DNA from: Prevotella sp. UBA1395
GTDB taxonomy: Bacteria; Bacteroidota; Bacteroidia; Bacteroidales; Bacteroidaceae
NCBI GenBank assembly: GCA_002305235.1
Contig: DBQL01000089.1
Span: 1-12,064 of the forward strand
DNA: 12,064 nt
Reading direction: 5' to 3'
Positions 6,357-12,064 of this stretch are shown here, piece by piece; positions within the stretch are counted from its first letter, which is position 1, and every line of letters starts with the position of its first letter. The notes below the pieces were generated by a model that saw nothing but the letters and a program-made list of their open reading frames with translations, had not been told where the DNA came from and searched no databases. A program made the position numbers and the translations under genes.

Positions 6357-7544
6357 TCAAAGCGTGATCTCTGCCGACCCGAAACAACGGTGATGGTGCT
6401 CGTCATAGATCACGCAAAACTGGCCGGGAGCCACTCCGTGTATCTTCGATAATGAGTGGACGATGGCGGCATCCGGCTCCTTTTCGCTCGCCGAAGTTCC
6501 TTCAAGCAACTCGATATACCCCCGATGATACTCCGGTGTATGGCGAATCTTGAAGATGATCGGTATCCAATGGTCCGGCACTTGGCGCATATTGTCCTCA
6601 GGATAACTGTCCGGTTCGGCCGGCATCATACTCTCTCCGTCGTGCGAGAGAGCCGTCGTGAGTTTCTCGGTAAGCCAATGCAGGTCGTGAATCTTAAAGT
6701 CTTTCCGATACGCTGTCTCCGGATCGTAGCCATGACTGACATATAATATATTGTCGGCCACATTCTTCTTGATGACAAACCACGGTCCGCCTCCAAGTCC
6801 GAGACCTTTCCGTTGCCCGATGGTATGAAACCACAGGCCGCGGTGTTCGCCTATCTTCTTGCCCGTTTCGAGTTCTATCACGTCGCCCTTCTGCTCTCCG
6901 AGATACCGTCTCACATATTCATTGTAGTCGATATTCCCTAAGAAACAGATGCCCTGCGAGTCTTTACGGCGGGCATTGATGAGATGCTCTCGTTCTGCCA
7001 CCTCACGCACTTCGTTCTTCACGTAGTGCCCTATGGGGAATATCGCCTTCTGCAATTGCCAGCCCTCGATTTGCGCAAGAAAGTCGGTTTGGTCTTTCAC
7101 CGGATCGGGACTTGTCGTCAACCATTTCTTCCCACCTATCCACTCGGTCTGCGCATAGTGCCCCGTGGCGATGAGATCATATTGAAATCCCATCTTCTCA
7201 TGGAACGCACCGAACTTAATCAGCCTATTGCACATCACGTCGGGATTGGGCGTATAGCCGGCCCGTACCTTCTCCATCGTGTAACGGGTCACCTCACTCC
7301 AGTATTCCTTATGGCAGTCGACCACCTGCAAGCGGCATCCGAACCGTGCGGCAACAGCTGTTGCCATCTCCATGTCCTCTTCCGAGGAGCAGTCCCATTC
7401 TTCCTGTTCCTCGGGACCAATCTTGATGTAAAAACAGTCGGGATGAAGTCCGAGGCGGGCGAATTCATACACCACCACCGAACTGTCCACACCTCCGGAG
7501 AGCAGCACGGCAATACGCTTGTCTTTCAGTTCATCTATATTCAT
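6357..7544 (-). CDS. mnmA: tRNA-specific 2-thiouridylase MnmA
   Basis: Adds sulfur to U34 of tRNA-Lys, -Glu and -Gln in the cytoplasm, activating the uridine with ATP and taking sulfur through a persulfide relay. 395 residues against 368 in E. coli. Seen: the ATP-pyrophosphatase PP-loop LLSGGVDSSVV (15-25), the catalytic Cys105 in NPDVMCNRLIKFG, the tRNA/ATP element ATGHYA, the second cysteine Cys200 in DSQGICFLGN, and GLWFHTIGQRKGLG (236-249). Extra residues at about 290-326 and 350-362, in the C-terminal beta-barrel region, explain the length. The start at 7544 is the only reasonable one: the PP-loop begins at residue 15, and the in-frame ATG at 7580 lies in the promoter. Bacteroidales often carry several MnmA paralogues, so this need not be the only one. 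Confidence 0.95.
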   Translation of the reverse strand: MNIDELKDKRIAVLLSGGVDSSVVVYEFARLGLHPDCFYIKIGPEEQEEWDCSSEEDMEMATAVAARFGCRLQVVDCHKEYWSEVTRYTMEKVRAGYTPNPDVMCNRLIKFGAFHEKMGFQYDLIATGHYAQTEWIGGKKWLTTSPDPVKDQTDFLAQIEGWQLQKAIFPIGHYVKNEVREVAEREHLINARRKDSQGICFLGNIDYNEYVRRYLGEQKGDVIELETGKKIGEHRGLWFHTIGQRKGLGLGGGPWFVIKKNVADNILYVSHGYDPETAYRKDFKIHDLHWLTEKLTTALSHDGESMMPAEPDSYPEDNMRQVPDHWIPIIFKIRHTPEYHRGYIELLEGTSASEKEPDAAIVHSLSKIHGVAPGQFCVIYDEHHHRCFGSAEITL

Positions 7545-7548
7545 GATT

Positions 7549-7581
7549 GCAAATTTACCGATTTTTATAATCAATGCCAAG
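7549..7581 (-). promoter_or_regulatory. Promoter of mnmA (-33 CTTG, -7 TAAATTTGC)
   Basis: On the - strand, TAAATTTGC (7557 to 7549) fully matches TAnnTTTG. CTTG (7581 to 7578) lies exactly 20 bp upstream and matches three of four bases of the -33 TTTG. The element ends four bases before the mnmA ATG, so transcription should start one to three bases before the start codon. Confidence 0.75.
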
Positions 7582-7701
7582 CAAACCCACTAAAAATTAA
7601 GGCTTTTCAAGCATTCTCCACCTGTCATGGCACAGGCCGCACAACCCCTTCTCATGCGCCGTTACATCCCTGTGTTCACACGAACATGCTGTCGGCAAAC
7701 C

Positions 7702-7740
7702 AAAAACGGGACCCTACCGTCTGACGACGATACAAGTCCC
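7702..7740 (-). terminator. Intrinsic terminator of the thiamine operon
   Basis: Read on the - strand: GGGAC (7740-7736) pairs with GTCCC (7712-7708), with an inner CGTC-GTCA-GACG hairpin in the loop, followed by G and TTTTT (7706-7702). It lies 45 bases after the thiD stop. The rest of the 7582-7701 gap up to the mnmA promoter has only minor hairpins (7621-7636, 7673-7686) and no gene I can support. Confidence 0.78.
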
Positions 7741-7784
7741 ATCCATAGAAGAGAGAATAAAATAATGGAGTATATAATGAAAGG

Positions 7785-8627
7785 TTAATTGCCTATGATT
7801 CTCATGCTTACCGGATCGAACAGGTGATTCACCGGCCCGTGCCCCTCGCCAATGCTGACATCCGCCCCCGTCTCCAACGCTTGGCACAGGAATCCGATGC
7901 CGGCCTCCACGGCATCTACCATCGGCAAGCCCATCGCGACATGCGTGGCGATGGCCGATGACAGCGTGCAACCGGTGCCGTGGGTGTTGCGAGTGTGTAT
8001 CCACGGATGCGAAAACAGCCGCCACCGCATCGTGCCCTCATCGTCGAGCCAATAGAGCCAATCCTCCACGACATTGTCTGCCGGACAGTGTCCGCCCTTG
8101 ATAAGCACCGCCCCGCAACCCATATCGAGCATATCGCGCGCCGCGGCATCACGTCTTTCGGGAGTGTCCAAGGCATATCCCGCGATCCGTTCGGCCTCCG
8201 GCACATTGGGCGTGAGCAGTGCAGCCTTGGGGATGAGATGCCCGACCAAGGCGTCCACCGCCTCATCGTCGGTGAGTCGGCTGCCCGATGTGGCCACCAT
8301 CACAGGGTCTACAACCACCGGAACAGCCGGAAACGCCGCAAGACGCGATGCTATTCGCAACAGCGTCTCACGGTTTCCCACCATGCCGATCTTGACACAT
8401 CGGGGCATGAGGTCGGTCATCACGGCGTCGACCTGAGCCTCCACCACGTCGGCAGGAACCACCGAGATGGCCCACACACCCATCGTGTTTTGGGCCGTGA
8501 CCGCCGCCACCACCGTGGCGGCATAACCCCCGAGTGCCGAGATGGTCTTGATATCGGCCTGAATGCCGGCCCCGCCTCCACTGTCAGAACCGGCTATCGA
8601 GAGCACGGTCACATAGTGCCGGCTCAT
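7785..8627 (-). CDS. thiD: Hydroxymethylpyrimidine (phosphate) kinase ThiD
   Basis: Phosphorylates HMP to HMP-P and then to HMP-PP, the pyrimidine donor for thiamine phosphate synthesis; cytoplasmic, ribokinase-like fold. 280 residues, typical length. Seen: the substrate-binding GSDSGGGAGIQADIKT (13-28), VVDPVMVATSG (105-115), LLTPNVPEAERIAG (137-150), the ALIKGGH-type segment VLIKGGH (174-180), and NTHGTGCTLSSAI (214-226) with the anion-hole GTGC and Cys220. It is the last gene of the thi operon. Its ATG (8627-8625) overlaps the TGA of thi4 (8626-8624) in an ATGA arrangement, which fixes the start and suggests translational coupling. An upstream in-frame ATG at 8750 would lie deep within thi4. 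Confidence 0.96.
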   Translation of the reverse strand: MSRHYVTVLSIAGSDSGGGAGIQADIKTISALGGYAATVVAAVTAQNTMGVWAISVVPADVVEAQVDAVMTDLMPRCVKIGMVGNRETLLRIASRLAAFPAVPVVVDPVMVATSGSRLTDDEAVDALVGHLIPKAALLTPNVPEAERIAGYALDTPERRDAAARDMLDMGCGAVLIKGGHCPADNVVEDWLYWLDDEGTMRWRLFSHPWIHTRNTHGTGCTLSSAIATHVAMGLPMVDAVEAGIGFLCQALETGADVSIGEGHGPVNHLFDPVSMRIIGN

Positions 8628-9400
8628 GAATGCTTCAGTTCGGCGATGATAAGATCGGCCACCTTCTTGCCCGACAGCAGCATACCGCCGAAGATCGGGC
8701 CCATCCGAGGCGTTCCGCCCACGGCGCTCGACGCCATGCCACACACCCACAATCCGGGATAAATCTCCTTGGTTCCCTCGACCACCTGACGCTCACCCTC
8801 GGTCACGTCCATAGACCTTTCGCCCACAACACCACCGGTCGGCGTGTTGAGCCGGGCGCCGTTCTTGCGCGCCACGGTCTTGCACACCTCACTGTCGTGG
8901 CCCGTTCCGTCGATGACACAGCGCGCCATGATGTTCAATGGGTCTACATGCATGCCCTCACGGAGCACGGGAGTCCAGTTCACCACGATGCCTCCCACAC
9001 GGTCCGACTTATAGATCACGTCTTCCACCGAGTAGCAATTGAACACCGTGGCACCGGCATGCACCGCCCGATAGAGCAGTGCCGAGGTACTTTCCACCGA
9101 GTCTACGGTGTAAAGGTCGTCTTCGAACGGCTTATAATTGATGTCGAACTCGCGGATGATATCCATCGCTTCTTCCTGAATCACCACTTGGTTGAACATC
9201 ATCGCGCCTCCCCACATGCCGCCTCCGGGCGACAGCTTACGATCGAACTGGGCCACGCGGAGCCCGGCCTTGGCCAGATAGTAGGCGGCAACGATTCCCG
9301 ACGGACCGCCGCCCACGATGGCCACGTCGAGGTTAAGGTTTCTCTCCAGCTTGTCAAAATAGGTACTGATAATACCCTTTGATACTTGTGTCTCAATCAT
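8624..9400 (-). CDS. thi4: Thiazole synthase, Thi4 family, His-type (sulfide-dependent)
   Basis: Builds the adenylated thiazole carboxylate from NAD and glycine plus sulfur; cytoplasmic. 258 residues, as in archaeal and bacterial members (the yeast enzyme is longer). Seen: the dinucleotide-binding VAIVGGGPSGIVAAY (26-40), LSPGGGMWGGAMMFN (56-70), VNWTPVLREGMHVDPL (140-155), VIDGTGHDSEVC (162-173) and the C-terminal VCGMASSAVGGTPRMGP (219-235). At the position where yeast Thi4 has its sulfur-donating Cys205 (SCMDP context) this protein has His151 (GMHVDP), as in methanogen enzymes that use free sulfide with iron and turn over many times. It replaces ThiF/S/G/H. The start at 9400 lies one base after the thiC stop. 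Confidence 0.93.
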   Translation of the reverse strand: MIETQVSKGIISTYFDKLERNLNLDVAIVGGGPSGIVAAYYLAKAGLRVAQFDRKLSPGGGMWGGAMMFNQVVIQEEAMDIIREFDINYKPFEDDLYTVDSVESTSALLYRAVHAGATVFNCYSVEDVIYKSDRVGGIVVNWTPVLREGMHVDPLNIMARCVIDGTGHDSEVCKTVARKNGARLNTPTGGVVGERSMDVTEGERQVVEGTKEIYPGLWVCGMASSAVGGTPRMGPIFGGMLLSGKKVADLIIAELKHS

Positions 9401-9401
9401 T

Positions 9402-11628
<2,227 letters not shown>

Positions 11629-11654
11629 GGTAAGGGGAGGCCCTGCTGAAAACC

Positions 11655-11690
11655 AAAAAACCTCTCCTAAATACGCATATTTAAGAGAGG
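11655..11690 (-). terminator. Riboswitch-linked intrinsic terminator before thiE
   Basis: On the - strand, CCTCTCTTAAATA (11690-11678), loop TGCG, TATTTAGGAGAGG (11673-11661), then TTTTTT (11660-11655). The stem is 13 bp with one G-U pair and is followed directly by six T's, a textbook intrinsic terminator. It lies between the TPP aptamer and thiE, so it is the likely expression platform: TPP binding should favour it and shut the operon off. Confidence 0.9.
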
Positions 11691-11697
11691 CTCTCGC

Positions 11698-11822
11698 ACG
11701 ATAAACGCGACATATCGCAATTCCTACGGCAGCATTATCTGCTTCAGGTCATACGGGTATCATCTCAGCCCGCCGAAACCGGCGTGGCACCCCTCTTTCG
11801 GATCCTTTCCGAAGTTTATCGT
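11698..11822 (-). promoter_or_regulatory. TPP riboswitch (THI element) with outer closing helix
   Basis: The core aptamer spans 11796-11719. Seen on the - strand: GGGGUGCC (11793-11786); P3 hairpin CGCCG-GUUU-CGGCG (11784-11771); GGCUGAGAUGAUACCC (11770-11755) with the conserved CUGAGA that binds the pyrimidine ring; GACCUGA (11750-11744); P5 hairpin CAG-AUAAUG-CUG; and GUAGGAA (11727-11721). P1 is nearly absent: only about two weak pairs can form directly outside the core. Instead a perfect 9-bp helix, ACGAUAAAC (11822-11814) with GUUUAUCGU (11706-11698), encloses the aptamer together with two hairpins that abut it without spacer bases (11813-11797 and 11718-11707). It controls thiE-thiC-thi4-thiD by TPP feedback. 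Confidence 0.95.
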
Positions 11823-11824
11823 CG

Positions 11825-11857
11825 GCAAAGTTATCGTTTTTCTTTCAAATCACGAAA
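11825..11857 (-). promoter_or_regulatory. Promoter of the thiamine operon (-33 TTTC, -7 TAACTTTGC)
   Basis: On the - strand, TAACTTTGC (11833 to 11825) fully matches TAnnTTTG. TTTC (11857 to 11854), exactly 20 bp upstream, matches three of four bases of the -33 box. The predicted start at about 11820-11823 places the outer helix of the riboswitch at the very 5' end of the transcript. Confidence 0.78.
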
Positions 11858-11891
11858 TAAATTTCAAAAAATCTTTTACTTTGTTACCGAG

Positions 11892-11930
11892 ACGCCATAT
11901 CGGGTGGCATCCGGACGCATGGCGTACGCC
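11892..11930. repeat. Inverted repeats upstream of the thi promoter
   Basis: ACGCCAT (11892-11898) and ATGGCGT (11919-11925) form a 7-bp inverted repeat with a 20-base GC-rich loop. Overlapping it, GGCGTACGCC (11921-11930) is a perfect 10-bp palindrome. They lie 35 bp or more upstream of the -33 box of the thi promoter. An operator role or a transcript end for a gene beyond the window are both possible. Confidence 0.4.
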
Positions 11931-11939
11931 GCCGATTAG

Positions 11940-12064
11940 GAGATGGGCACGCAGAGGGGTTGTTGTTGGCACGCAGAGGCGCGGAGAATCAGGAGGGCTT
12001 TGGTTCGGTTTGGGAGGTTGGGCGAGATTTTTTGAGCCTGCCCGAGTAGGAGATTACGCTCGGA
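11940..12064. repeat. Gene-free right end with 12-bp direct repeats
   Basis: GGCACGCAGAGG occurs at 11946-11957 and again at 11968-11979, 22 bases apart, followed by the related GCGCGGAGAATC. I recall stretches reading CTCTGCGTGCC in reverse as common in Bacteroidales intergenic DNA, so this may be a dispersed repeat; I cannot check it. The - strand is open from 12064 to a TAA at 11936 (42 codons), but the peptide is low in protein-like features and contains the repeat, so no gene is called. Confidence 0.4.

Noticed and set aside
7980..8762. Open frame of 260 codons on the + strand opposite thiD
   Set aside because: Antisense shadow of thiD and the end of thi4; no protein-like motifs.
11946..11979. 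CRISPR array suggested by spaced direct repeats
   Set aside because: Only two 12-bp units with a 10-base gap; far too few and too short, and no cas genes are present.
11936..12064. Partial - strand open frame entering from the right edge (42 codons)
   Set aside because: It consists largely of the direct-repeat sequence, has no recognisable domain, and resembles false proteins from intergenic repeats.

Overview
The window looks like chromosomal DNA of a Bacteroidales bacterium, most likely Prevotella-like. The evidence is indirect. Genes lack Shine-Dalgarno sites, and three promoters match the Bacteroidetes -7 consensus TAnnTTTG. The proteins include a LysRS with a long C-terminal tail, a short (~450 aa) Pgi and a secreted protein with a carboxypeptidase-regulatory-like fold. 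Codon use is moderately GC-rich. I could run no database search, so family names rest on motifs and lengths.

Left half (2-5823, + strand): the 3' part of lysS, then gpsA, pgi, a HAD-family phosphatase, and a secreted coiled-coil protein of unknown role. The first four are housekeeping genes: tRNA charging, glycerol-3-phosphate for phospholipids, glycolysis, and sugar-phosphate hydrolysis. Their intergenic gaps are rich in structure. An inverted repeat lies between lysS and gpsA. A potential three-way-junction RNA followed by a perfect 11-bp hairpin lies between pgi and the HAD gene. Strong hairpins lie in the convergent gap at 5824-6008.

Middle (6009-7581, - strand): mnmA, a tRNA 2-thiouridylase, with a good promoter that almost abuts its start codon, followed 30 bp later by a small YbjQ-family gene.

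Right part (7702-11857, - strand): a complete thiamine operon read right to left: promoter, TPP riboswitch, intrinsic terminator, thiE, thiC, thi4, thiD, terminator. ThiC makes the pyrimidine (HMP-P) and ThiD phosphorylates it. Thi4 makes the thiazole moiety from NAD, glycine and sulfide, and ThiE joins the two halves. Thi4 replaces the ThiF/S/G/H route. It has His where the yeast enzyme has its sulfur-donating Cys, as in the sulfide-using archaeal enzymes. The genes overlap or nearly touch, so they are probably translationally coupled. The riboswitch leader is unusual: the aptamer's own P1 helix is nearly absent, and the aptamer sits with two extra hairpins inside a 9-bp long-range helix.

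The far right end (about 11890-12064) has no gene I can support. It holds short direct and inverted repeats resembling dispersed intergenic repeat DNA. The most interesting items are the rearranged TPP leader, the candidate structured RNA at 4096-4192, the His-type Thi4, and the two near-leaderless promoter/start arrangements.
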